Source: Glycomyces tritici (GTDB lineage: Bacteria; Actinomycetota; Actinomycetes; Mycobacteriales; Micromonosporaceae). From it: a DNA stretch of 60,609 bases. The stretch is taken from assembly GCF_030403505.1 (NCBI RefSeq), contig NZ_JAUEMJ010000017.1:1-60609 (forward strand), written 5' to 3'. A program made the translations under genes and the position numbers. How positions within the stretch are numbered: position 1 is the first letter of the stretch; the number at the start of each line of letters is the position of its first letter. The notes under the pieces were generated by a model. It did no database searches. It saw nothing but the letters and a program-made list of their open reading frames with translations, and had not been told where the DNA came from. Below, in pieces: positions 50,293 through 57,634 of the stretch.

Positions 50293-50353
50293 CCCCCCGC
50301 CCCCCCCCCCGGGGGGGCCCCGGGGGGGGGGGGCCCCCCCCCCCCCCCCGCCC
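50293..50353. repeat. 61-base tract of only G and C homopolymers
   Basis: C6, G, C11, G7, C4, G12, C16, G, C3 in succession, all G or C. Such a stretch is rare even in actinomycetes and its runs could be mis-sized. It lies between the convergent S-component gene and the first RNHCP gene. Confidence 0.85.
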
Positions 50354-50364
50354 GGATCGGGTGC

Positions 50365-50784
50365 TCAGAGGGCGAGCAGCGTGCGACTCGCGCGTTCGGT
50401 GTCCTGGAGCGGCTTGAGCGCCAACTGCATCAAGGCGAGAACGTTGTCGTCGCCAGCGATGCGGTTCGAGCTGAGTTCGCCGCACGAGAGGCACTGATGG
50501 ACGATCATCCACTCGCCATCGGGCCGAGCGAAGATCGCCACCGCGTCCATCCGCCTTCGGCATGCCGAATCGCGGTCGCCCGGGATACGGCGATCCACGT
50601 GCAGACTGACCAGGCAGTTCGGGCAGTGATTGCGGTGCGCGGTCCCCGGAGCGCTCACCGGGACGGTCAGGCGGCAACCGACGCAACGGAAGTCGTTCGC
50701 CCGGTGGCCGCCGCCGGCATGCAGCACCTCTTTGTGCCGCTGGCGCCGGTGCTCGTCGTCTCGCGGTCGAGTACGTCGTGGCAT
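50365..50784 (-). CDS. RNHCP zinc-ribbon protein 1
   Basis: 139 aa from the ATG at 50784 with GGAGGT upstream. The RNHCP domain is clear: FRCVGCRLTVP (first CxxC), HRNHCPNCLVSLHVD (second CxxC with the family name motif), DxxxCRRRMDAVAI, then VHQCLSCGELSSNRIAGDDN (third CxxC). Function of the family is unknown; the Cys pairs imply zinc binding. The N-terminal ~25 residues are basic. A second copy lies 11 bases upstream. Confidence 0.9.
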   Translation of the reverse strand: MPRRTRPRDDEHRRQRHKEVLHAGGGHRANDFRCVGCRLTVPVSAPGTAHRNHCPNCLVSLHVDRRIPGDRDSACRRRMDAVAIFARPDGEWMIVHQCLSCGELSSNRIAGDDNVLALMQLALKPLQDTERASRTLLAL

Positions 50785-50795
50785 GGTCGCACCTC

Positions 50796-51161
50796 CTACA
50801 GGCTGCCGAGCGCTTCGAGCGGGAACGGCGGCTGCGCGAGCGGGCGGACCGCCATGCGCATGAGCATGAGCTGGTTGTCGTCCGCGCACACCGGATTGGA
50901 GGTGAGCTCGTCGCATCGCACGCAGCGGTGGACGAGCATCCAGTCGCCGGTCCGCAGTACGGCGATCGCGATCGGGCTCATCCGCCCCTCGCAGTCGCTG
51001 GGCCCGCCCTCGACGTGGTCGGTGACGTGCCGCGAGTGCAGGCAGGACGGGCAGTGGTTGCGCACCGAGTCGTCGGCGGCGGTCCTGGTGACGGTCAGGC
51101 CGCACCAAGCGCAGGTGAAGGTGAAGGTGTTGATCTTGAGCGTGTTGCTGGTGTTTGACAC
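50796..51161 (-). CDS. RNHCP zinc-ribbon protein 2
   Basis: 121 aa from a GTG at 51161. Same order of motifs as its neighbour: FTCAWCGLTV, VRNHCPSCLHSRHVTDH, DCEGRMSPIAI, VHRCVRCDELTSNPVCADDNQ. About half the positions match the 139-aa protein, so the two arose by tandem duplication. Role unknown. Upstream lies ~375 bases with no clear gene. Confidence 0.9.
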   Translation of the reverse strand: MSNTSNTLKINTFTFTCAWCGLTVTRTAADDSVRNHCPSCLHSRHVTDHVEGGPSDCEGRMSPIAIAVLRTGDWMLVHRCVRCDELTSNPVCADDNQLMLMRMAVRPLAQPPFPLEALGSL

Positions 51162-51538
51162 CTCGGAGGCTCCTTGCTGGAGGAAATCTGCAGTGACAGC
51201 AAGAGAGGCCGAGCGGCCGTCGGCGGGCGCACGCGTCCGGCGCCTGCGGAGCAGGCGTCACAGGACGAGGCGACGCAGCGTCATCGCGTCCGATTGCCGC
51301 ACAAGGCATACGGCGAATTCATCGGTTACGCGACGCGGGGAGGCGCACTCGGCGCACACCAGGACATCAACACTTCTTTCTAGGGCCTCACGGCCCGAAC
51401 TCCAGACCGCGACCTGCGGATCTGCCGACCACGCTAGGTGCCGGCGAAAAACCTGTCAATGAATTTTCGAGTGGCCGCTCCGTCGCGGTCCTCGTCTTCC
51501 GGGGAGTCGAAACGGCTGGTCGACCGGGCGGTTCGAGG
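51162..51538. other. gap between RNHCP and WXG-like genes
   Basis: About 375 bases without a supported gene. A short minus-strand open frame (51258-51359 and upstream) contains CAEC but has no plausible start. GGGCC/GGCCC (51383-51396) is a weak hairpin, possibly a terminator for the minus-strand gene at 51539. Confidence 0.4.
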
Positions 51539-52804
51539 TCACCCGCCGAGGTCGGCTGCGAGCTTCTCGAACTCGGCGGCGATGTCGGTGTCGGCCTGGT
51601 CGTAGGTCTCGGCGCATTGGCGCAGGCTGTCGGCGTGGTGGCCGATGGACGCACCGAGCAGGCCGGTGAGGTTCGACAGTTCCGCGCAGCCTTCCGCATA
51701 GGCCTCCGCGAAGAAGAGTCCGGGCAGGCCCCAGGTCATCTCGGCCGCGCCCGCTTCGCCTGCGACCGCGGCGATCGCCTCCGCGTTGGGCGCCAGGCCG
51801 TCCAGGGCCCCGGCCGCCGCTTCGAGTTCGCCGGGGTCGACCTGCCACCTAGTGGCGTCGCCGACCAGGGCGGTGATGGTCCCCGTCTCACCGGCGAGCG
51901 CATCGGAGACGTGCCCGTAGATGTCTGCCGCCGCGCCCTTCGCGGAGTCGGCCACCGCCGTACCGGCGACCGTGAGGAGCTCCTTCCAGAGCCGGTACTC
52001 CCCGGCCGCGCGGTTGACGACCGGGTTGGCGCGCAGGAACTTGAGCAGCTTCATGAAGATCTGCGACGCGAACTGGAACTTCCTGGTGGCCTTGAGGAGC
52101 ATCCGCGACGCAGAGATCACGGCGTCCATCACGAACGCGACCACTGAGGCGCCCGCGGTGGCGACGCTCGTCGCCAGGGCCACGACTCCGCGCGTGACCG
52201 CCCACGAGACGAGCTCGGTCAGAACCGCCTTGATGACCTCGTAGATCGTCTCGACGAGCATCCGCGCCCAGTCGAGGATCGCGGCGACGTCCTTGGCGCG
52301 CTCGCCCATCGAGCCCGCGGTGGCGGCGAGCCCGCCGATGGCGTTCCCGGCCGCGGCGGCGGCCTCACCGTCCCATGTGGTCACATTGGCGTCGGCGGCG
52401 CTCGCGATCTCCTCGTCGAGGGCGCCGAGTGCGGCTTCGACCTGGCCGAGGACGTCGATCTGGCGCTGCATCTCGGTGGCGTCCCCGGAGACCATCATGA
52501 GCAGCTCGTCGAAGGGCTGCACGAGGTCGAGGACGATGGTGAGACCGGCACCGACGAGGGTGCCGATGGGGTCGGTGAGGACGCCCATGACATCGGCGCC
52601 GAGCCCCTTGATCTCCCCGCCGATGGCCAGGCCGGTGCTCAGGGCGCTCTCGCTTCCGGCGTTCTTCACCGCTTCGGCGCTGGCGGTGTAGCGGCTGACG
52701 AACGGCACGGAGGTCCACTGCGTCCCCGACTCCTGCTCCTCGACCTCCTCGTAGGCGCTGATGTCGGAACCGTGGAGGTCGGTGTCGCTCAAGGCAAGTC
52801 CCAT
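51539..52804 (-). CDS. WXG100/PPE-like helical protein (probable type VII substrate)
   Basis: 421 aa. Long amphipathic helices throughout. Around residue 110-170, EMQRQIDVLGQVEAALGALDEEIASAADANVTTWDGEAAAAAGNAI gives a helix-turn-helix with a WxG turn. A hydrophobic central part (LTELVSWAVTRGVVALATSVATAGASVVAFVMDAVI) follows, and a second WXG-like hairpin ends the protein (VDPGELEAAAGALDGL ... WGLPG ... AEGCAELSNLTGLLG). No catalytic motif. It is divergent from the toxin genes across ~195 bases and belongs to the same locus by type. Confidence 0.7.
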   Translation of the reverse strand: MGLALSDTDLHGSDISAYEEVEEQESGTQWTSVPFVSRYTASAEAVKNAGSESALSTGLAIGGEIKGLGADVMGVLTDPIGTLVGAGLTIVLDLVQPFDELLMMVSGDATEMQRQIDVLGQVEAALGALDEEIASAADANVTTWDGEAAAAAGNAIGGLAATAGSMGERAKDVAAILDWARMLVETIYEVIKAVLTELVSWAVTRGVVALATSVATAGASVVAFVMDAVISASRMLLKATRKFQFASQIFMKLLKFLRANPVVNRAAGEYRLWKELLTVAGTAVADSAKGAAADIYGHVSDALAGETGTITALVGDATRWQVDPGELEAAAGALDGLAPNAEAIAAVAGEAGAAEMTWGLPGLFFAEAYAEGCAELSNLTGLLGASIGHHADSLRQCAETYDQADTDIAAEFEKLAADLGG

Positions 52805-52999
52805 CGGTGAGTGGCGTGGTCACCCGAACCGTATGGCCCGCTGGGCGATTTGCACGGGAACGACACTTTCAACATGGCGTGTCGCCGTAACGGCCGCTAC
52901 GACCGGGCCGCATCGCGCCCCGCCTGGGGCTCGCGCAGTGCGGGTACAGTCGCTGTCGATCACGGTTGTGCGCTGTCTCGTCCCGGGCAAGGAGTATTC

Positions 53000-53434
53000 A
53001 TGAGCCCCAGTTATCCCGATTCCTCATCGATCACCGACATGCTGTCCCAGGCGGTCGAGGCGGCGAAGATCGGTGCGCAGGCGCAGGCGGAGCGGGCCTC
53101 CCAGACGGTGGAGGTCGAGGTCGCCGAGGGGCGGGTCCGGGTGAGCGCCAACCTCGTAGGCAAGGTCACCGTCGCGATCGTCGACCCGCGGGCCCTTCGC
53201 CTCGGCGCCGAGGCGCTCGGCGAGGAGATCACCGCCGGCGTGAACGCCGCGCTCGACAAGGCCCGGGAGGAGTCCGGGACGCCGGGCGAGATCGATCTGG
53301 CGGGACTGAGCGAGAAGATGGAGCAGCTCCAGCAGGAGTCGGCGCAGAAGCTGCGCGGGTTCATGGACGGCCTCTCCGCCTCCCACGAGCAGATCGTCCG
53401 CACCGCCTCGGAGCGTCTCGGAGGTGGGAACTGA
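53000..53434 (+). CDS. YbaB/EbfC-family protein
   Basis: 144 aa from the ATG at 53000 with AAGGAG seven bases upstream. ITDMLSQAVEAAKIGAQAQAERASQTVEVEVAEGRVRVSANLVGKVTVAIVDP is the YbaB/EbfC helix then strand pattern; a long C-terminal helix follows. YbaB-like genes next to WXG-like genes are common in actinobacterial type VII effector loci. Coupled to the next gene by TGATG. Confidence 0.78.
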   Translation: MSPSYPDSSSITDMLSQAVEAAKIGAQAQAERASQTVEVEVAEGRVRVSANLVGKVTVAIVDPRALRLGAEALGEEITAGVNAALDKAREESGTPGEIDLAGLSEKMEQLQQESAQKLRGFMDGLSASHEQIVRTASERLGGGN

Positions 53435-53766
53435 TGGCGCAGTTGGACATCGACCCCGAGGGCCTGGACAGTTCGGGGTCGCGGATCGAAGGCGTCTCGG
53501 AGCGGTTCAACGCCGCGATCGAGGCGTTCTCGGCGAAGATCGAGGGGTTCGGGGACGCGTGCGGCGGCGACGAGATCGGCGGCCTGATCGGTGACGCCCA
53601 CCAAGCGGTGTTCGAGTGGGCGAAAGAGTGCTTCCTCGAAGCGTCCGGGTCGATCGCGGACGCCGGATACGACATCCGCGACTTCGCCGCGCAGCACCTG
53701 GCCGCGGACGACGAGGTCGCGCAGATCTTCACGCAGCTGGAGTCCCACCTGGGCGGGGGTGCCTGA
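53434..53766 (+). CDS. small WXG/PE-like helical protein
   Basis: 110 aa from the ATG at 53434 (TGATG). DIDPEGLDSSGSRIEGVSERFNAAIEAFSAKIEGFGDACGGDEIGGLIGDAHQAVFEWAKECFLEASGSI: two long helices with a Gly-rich turn, like ESX small secreted proteins, though the turn is GDACGGDEIG and not W-x-G. Likely a partner of the 164-aa protein that follows. Confidence 0.7.
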   Translation: MAQLDIDPEGLDSSGSRIEGVSERFNAAIEAFSAKIEGFGDACGGDEIGGLIGDAHQAVFEWAKECFLEASGSIADAGYDIRDFAAQHLAADDEVAQIFTQLESHLGGGA

Positions 53767-54260
53767 TGGCGCTGATGCTCCCGAGCGAACTCGCCTCCCT
53801 GCTCGGCATCCTCGGCTTCGACTGGCCGCAGTCGAACGAGGACGCGCTGATGGACATGGGGCAGGCCTGGATGGACTTCGGCCAGGAGCTGACCTCCATC
53901 GCCGACGAGGCGACGGGGGGTGCCGCCTCGGCTTGGACCGAGCAGATCGGCAAGGACATCGACGCGTTCAAGACCTGGTGGGAGAGTGAGGACGGCCCGT
54001 CGAGCATCCTGGACAGCGGCTCGGTCGGGGCGATGATCGGCGGCGTCGGCCTGATGATCTGCTCGGTCATCGTGCTGGTGCTCAAGATCGCCGTGATCGC
54101 CCAGCTCATCTGGCTGGCGGTGCAGATCGCGATCGCCGTCGCCTCGGCCGCGGTCACCTTCGGCGCCTCGCTGCTGCAGATCCCGATCGTGCAGCAGCTG
54201 ATCCGCACCATCGTCGGCAACCTCATCCAAGAGGCCGTCTTCAAACTCCTCGAAGCGTAG
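53766..54260 (+). CDS. type VII toxin N-terminal (trafficking) domain as a separate protein
   Basis: 164 aa from the ATG at 53766 (TGATG). LASLLGILGFDWPQSNEDALMDMGQAWMDFGQELTSIADEATGGAASAW is the WPxxNE(D) helical start of actinobacterial polymorphic toxins with WXG-like domains. Residues ~85-140 are two hydrophobic helices (VGAMIGGVGLMICSVIVLVLKIAVIAQLIWLAVQIAIAVASAAV). In most such toxins this part is joined to the nuclease domain; here the EndoU domain is a separate gene nine bases downstream. Confidence 0.75.
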   Translation: MALMLPSELASLLGILGFDWPQSNEDALMDMGQAWMDFGQELTSIADEATGGAASAWTEQIGKDIDAFKTWWESEDGPSSILDSGSVGAMIGGVGLMICSVIVLVLKIAVIAQLIWLAVQIAIAVASAAVTFGASLLQIPIVQQLIRTIVGNLIQEAVFKLLEA

Positions 54261-54269
54261 GCGGAGCGC

Positions 54270-54797
54270 ATGGGCAAGAAGAGCGGCGGCAAACTCATCA
54301 GTGCCGCACTGGACTTCATCAAGAAGGCGAAAGGGCAGCGGGTCTCCCGGCGCACGCAGAACAAGATGGACCCCGAAAAACTCGAGCACATGCTCATGGG
54401 CGAGATCAAGCCCGGTGCGAACCGGGGATCGGGTTATCACCATCGGCCCGGCGGGAACGACTTCGACGACCGCCGCATCAAACCCGACTCCAAGAAGATG
54501 CTCGGCGACAAAGGCGTGTACAGCGCCGAACCGGAGTTCTTCGACAAGACCATGCCCCCGCCTCCCGGCCAGTGGAAACCGAAATCGGGGCCCGGCGGCA
54601 CCTCGGCGTTCTTCCCCGACGACTGGGACGCCGGAAAGATCGACAAGAGCGTCACCGAAGCGTTCAAGAACAGCAAGACGCACCCGACCGATCCGAACCG
54701 TTGGCTCGGTGAAGTCGACGGGGTCAAGATCTCCGGATACTATGACAATTCGGTCCCGCAAGGGTTCACGCACGGCTTCCCCGACAATGTTCAATAA
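54270..54797 (+). CDS. EndoU-type nuclease toxin
   Basis: 175 aa from the ATG at 54270. The bacterial EndoU domain is recognisable: GSGYHHRPGG with the first catalytic His (~60), GDKGVYSAEPEFFDKTM, GGTSAFFPDDWDAGKIDKSVTEAFKNSKTHP (the TFFPxxWs strand-helix with the Lys) and VDGVKISGYYDNSVPQGFTHGFP at the end. EndoU toxins cleave RNA. Residues 1-45 are basic and may be a linker left from a fused toxin. The split from the upstream trafficking domain is unusual. Confidence 0.85.
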   Translation: MGKKSGGKLISAALDFIKKAKGQRVSRRTQNKMDPEKLEHMLMGEIKPGANRGSGYHHRPGGNDFDDRRIKPDSKKMLGDKGVYSAEPEFFDKTMPPPPGQWKPKSGPGGTSAFFPDDWDAGKIDKSVTEAFKNSKTHPTDPNRWLGEVDGVKISGYYDNSVPQGFTHGFPDNVQ

Positions 54798-54818
54798 CCG
54801 AGAGAAGGGCATCGACTT

Positions 54819-55271
54819 ATGCGTTTCCGCATGGACGATTACTTCGGCCCTGTGGCAGTCGACCCGGTCGAAGCCCAGCAAGTGCTCGCCGGTTGGATCT
54901 GCACGGACATCGGGGTGCCGTTTCGCATCCTGCTCGACGCCCTCGCCATGATCGACGACGTCGCCCACGGGCGCCCGCCGTACGACGAGTGGTCGAGCGA
55001 AGGCTACGCCGTCGCGTTCACCCCCTCCGGGGTCTCGATCCGGTCGCTCCACGGCGACCGCAGGTCCGCGACCTATTCGGTCGAGGAGGTCCGTTCGGCG
55101 TTGGAGGACTTCTGGGCCTTCAGGGTTCGGCAGCCCGAGCGCGCCAATGTGCGGCGGGAGTTCAGGCCCGACCTTCCCGAGTGGAAGGCCGACCTGCTCA
55201 GGTGGGAGGACACCTTCAAGCAGCGCCACCCGTACCGGGGGCGGCTGGGGATTCCGGCCGGCGATGCATGA
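54819..55271 (+). CDS. predicted immunity protein for the EndoU toxin
   Basis: 150 aa from the ATG at 54819, 21 bases after the toxin stop. No named domain is recognised. The order toxin then small acidic protein is that of toxin/immunity pairs. PPYDEWSSEGYAVAFTPSGVSIRSLHGDRRSATYSVEEVRSALEDFWAF has the beta-strand then helix layout of several Imm proteins. Its C-terminus LLRWEDTFKQRHPYRGRLGIPAGDA is repeated in a 50-aa fragment at 56753-56905. Confidence 0.7.
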   Translation: MRFRMDDYFGPVAVDPVEAQQVLAGWICTDIGVPFRILLDALAMIDDVAHGRPPYDEWSSEGYAVAFTPSGVSIRSLHGDRRSATYSVEEVRSALEDFWAFRVRQPERANVRREFRPDLPEWKADLLRWEDTFKQRHPYRGRLGIPAGDA

Positions 55272-55317
55272 GCGTCCCTGATCCCGGTCGCCTCGGCCGC
55301 GGCAGGCTTTCAAGGAG

Positions 55318-56121
55318 ATGACCCTGCGTACGGACGCCCGGCGACCGATCATGCTGACCGCGACGCTCGTGCTGGGCCTGGCCCTCTCGGCCGGGTGCGC
55401 GATCGACAAGGGCTCTGCGCTCGCCGCGGACTTCGAGCAGGAGTGGGCCGACACGCCCGATGTCGCCGAGATCGACACCCACGGCGACAACACCCTTCCC
55501 TTCGCCGGATCGGCGACCGGCACGCTGATTCTCGAACAGGGCACCTCAGCCGACCGCGTGGCCGAGCTGGCGGACGAACTCGCGGAGTACGTCGCCGACG
55601 AGCGCGCGGTCACCGGCGAGATCTCGTCGGACGGCCTCACCTTCGCCGTGGCCCCGGACGGCGAGCGCAACGGTCAGGTTGTGGCGCTTTGGGAGTCGCT
55701 GGCGGCCGACGACCGGGTGGCGAGCGGCCTCATCGACAGCGGATTCGACAACGAAGACCGGTGGACCATCGAGATCGTCGCGGTCGATGCCGCAGGCGCT
55801 CTGGCATTGTTCAAGGACATGACGGGCGATGCCGAGCAGTACCGGCCGTTCTCCTCGGCCGTGACGTCGCTGCGGGTCGGCACCGGGCAGGGTACGAGTC
55901 CTTCGCTCAGGGTCGAAACCGACCACGAAGGGAACGTCCCCGCTGAGGCGATCGCCGCCTATACGGCGGTTGCCGCTCAATATCCGGTCGTCGGCGGGGG
56001 CCTGGACCCTGACCGCGCAGGGATCATCGTGGCAGCGGGAACGGACCTGGACCAGGCCGCCGAACTCGCCCGGAGTTGGGCGCCGAACCTCGCGGACATC
56101 GAGGTCAGCGCCGCCAGTTGA
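55318..56121 (+). CDS. predicted lipoprotein of unknown function
   Basis: 267 aa. The lipobox is LALSAGC, with Cys at residue 27 of the ATG start at 55318. AAGGAG ends directly at that ATG, so initiation may really occur a little downstream (ATG at 55351). The mature part has repeated DRVAELADELAEYVADER / SADRVASGLIDSGF / DLDQAAELARSWAPNLADIEV segments, suggesting tandem alpha/beta units. No known family. It follows the immunity gene by 46 bases and could be an outer-surface immunity or unrelated. Confidence 0.7.
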   Translation: MTLRTDARRPIMLTATLVLGLALSAGCAIDKGSALAADFEQEWADTPDVAEIDTHGDNTLPFAGSATGTLILEQGTSADRVAELADELAEYVADERAVTGEISSDGLTFAVAPDGERNGQVVALWESLAADDRVASGLIDSGFDNEDRWTIEIVAVDAAGALALFKDMTGDAEQYRPFSSAVTSLRVGTGQGTSPSLRVETDHEGNVPAEAIAAYTAVAAQYPVVGGGLDPDRAGIIVAAGTDLDQAAELARSWAPNLADIEVSAAS

Positions 56122-56144
56122 TCTTGGGGCGACTCAGCCTGCGC

Positions 56145-56705
56145 TTATCTGCGAGGCTGCTGCCAGGCGAGCGGATCGGCGGCGAGCACCGCCTCGGCGA
56201 TCGCCCGCGCGGACTCGGTCTTCAGCGCGTTCATGCTGCTGTCGATCCATTCCTCAACACCGGCACCGCCGTGGCGGTACTCGACGGCCTGGATCAGGCA
56301 CTCCAGCTTGTCGGCGTCCTTGGCGCAGCGCGCCTCCGGGCTGTCGCCGTCCTCGAACTCCGCGACCGCGTTCGCGATGAGCGCGGCCACGGGGCCGGGC
56401 ATGTCCTCGACCTGATCGGCCACGACGTCCTCGGCGGGGACGGCGGTGAGGTAGCGGCGGCCGATGTGCGGGATGTCACCGATGCGGGTCTCAGGGGAGT
56501 CGTGGAGGACGGCCAGGAGCGCGGTCCGGTTCGGGTCGGCGCCTTCGAGAGCGGCGAGGATCATCCCGACCACGGCCGCCCGGTGCGAGTGCTCCGCGAC
56601 GCTCTCGGGGTCCTTGATCTGGGCGAACCACCAGCCGGTTCGCTTGACCCGCTTGAGGTTCCCCGTCTCGAGCAGGTACTTCGCGATCCCGTCCATGTCT
56701 GCCAT
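56145..56705 (-). CDS. HD-domain hydrolase (YfbR / HDDC2-like)
   Basis: 186 aa from the ATG at 56705 with AAGGGAG upstream. HD motif order is LKRVKRTGWW, ESVAEHSHRAAVVGMIL (first His), ALLAVLHDSPETRIGDI (the HD pair) and AKDADKLECLIQAVEY (C-terminal Asp). This is the YfbR-like group of 5'-deoxynucleotidases. Convergent with the lipoprotein gene. Confidence 0.87.
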   Translation of the reverse strand: MADMDGIAKYLLETGNLKRVKRTGWWFAQIKDPESVAEHSHRAAVVGMILAALEGADPNRTALLAVLHDSPETRIGDIPHIGRRYLTAVPAEDVVADQVEDMPGPVAALIANAVAEFEDGDSPEARCAKDADKLECLIQAVEYRHGGAGVEEWIDSSMNALKTESARAIAEAVLAADPLAWQQPRR

Positions 56706-56752
56706 GGCTGCTCCCTTGTCGTACGGCGAGTGACGTCGAGTACTGCGGTGGT

Positions 56753-56905
56753 TCAGTCCGGTCCCTGCGCCGGGATGCCCAGGATCCGACCGCGACAGGG
56801 GTGCCGCTGCTTCCAGGCATCCTCCCATTGCTTCCAGTGCCGCTGGTCGTCCGCTTCGTAGCGCTGGAGCCCGTTCTCGTTCAGGAAGTACCGCTCGATG
56901 CCCAC
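56753..56905 (-). CDS. 50-aa orphan fragment resembling the immunity protein C-terminus
   Basis: A GTG at 56905 opens a 50-codon frame to TGA at 56753-56755. The protein contains HWKQWEDAWKQRHPCRGRILGIPAQG. The predicted immunity protein ends LLRWEDTFKQRHPYRGRLGIPAG; WED..KQRHP.RGR and LGIPA are shared. It starts one base after the stop of the TetR gene, so it may be translated by coupling. Either a small expressed paralog or a remnant of a second immunity gene. Too short to appear in most gene calls. Confidence 0.55.
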   Translation of the reverse strand: MGIERYFLNENGLQRYEADDQRHWKQWEDAWKQRHPCRGRILGIPAQGPD

Positions 56906-56906
56906 G

Positions 56907-57479
56907 TCAGTCGAGGGTCGCCACGAGGCCGCGGAGTCCTGCGGCGATGGCCTTGGGGTCGGGGGCGGCGTCCGGGTGGGACATCCACTGCATGACGACG
57001 CCGCTGACGAGGGCCAGTTGGACGGCGCCGACGGTGCGGATCGTCTCGGCGTCGATGGTCTCCTCGATCTCGCCGGTCGCGAGCGCGGCCATGGCGGCGG
57101 TCGCGCCGGGTTGGCCTTGGGCGTAGACGGCGGCGAGTTCGGGGGTGCGCTGGGCCTGCATGAACAGCTCGAAGCTCGCCATCCACATCGTCTTGTTCTC
57201 CTTGACGTGGTCGATGAGGAGGTTCCACACCGCTTCGAAGCGCTTGGGGCCCTTGGGTTCGTCGAGCTTGGCGAGCTGGACCTGGAGTCCGGCGTCCCAG
57301 TCCTCGAGCGAGGAGAAGAGGGCCTGCTGGAGGAGCGCCTCGCGGGAGCCGTAGTGGTAGCCGATCGCGGCCATGCTCACGCCGGCTGCCGTGGCGATGT
57401 CACGCACCGTGGTGCGGTCGTAGCCCTTCTCGAGCAGGCACTGCTTGGCTCCGGCGAGGAGCGCTTCCCGGTTTCCCAT
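56907..57479 (-). CDS. TetR-family regulator of the carboxylesterase gene
   Basis: 190 aa. HTH: EALLAGAKQCLLEKGYDRTTVRDIATAAGVSMAAIGYHYGSREALLQQAL. The C-terminal domain is of the usual all-helical TetR type (MWMASFELFMQAQRTPELAAVYAQGQ). It is divergent from a secreted carboxylesterase; the 155 bases between hold GCGCAA/TTGCGC palindromes typical of TetR operators, one inside the esterase promoter. It therefore probably represses the esterase and itself. Confidence 0.9.
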   Translation of the reverse strand: MGNREALLAGAKQCLLEKGYDRTTVRDIATAAGVSMAAIGYHYGSREALLQQALFSSLEDWDAGLQVQLAKLDEPKGPKRFEAVWNLLIDHVKENKTMWMASFELFMQAQRTPELAAVYAQGQPGATAAMAALATGEIEETIDAETIRTVGAVQLALVSGVVMQWMSHPDAAPDPKAIAAGLRGLVATLD

Positions 57480-57515
57480 GGGGCCGATCCTAACAGCGAC
57501 CTGCGCATTTGCCTA

Positions 57516-57582
57516 GCGCAATCGCCTTGCGCAAATTTCTTAGGCGATCGCCTTGCACGTTTGCGCAAATCCTTGGTACGGT
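57516..57582. promoter_or_regulatory. operators and promoter between TetR and carboxylesterase genes
   Basis: GCGCAA-TCGCC-TTGCGC (57516-57532) is a perfect inverted repeat. TTTGCGCAAA (57560-57569) is a perfect 10-base palindrome. CGATCGCCTTGC occurs a second time at 57545. On the plus strand TTGCAC (57553-57558) and TACGGT (57577-57582), 18 bases apart, form a promoter whose spacer contains the second palindrome. Confidence 0.72.
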
Positions 57583-57634
57583 TCTGCCAGACGCGAACAA
57601 ACCTCGTTCCACACCAGTCGAAAGCGAGCACCCC

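Noticed and set aside
51258..51359. Minus-strand frame with CAEC, possible third RNHCP-like fragment
   Set aside because: Only 34 codons, no good start or upstream SD, and no RNHCP motif.
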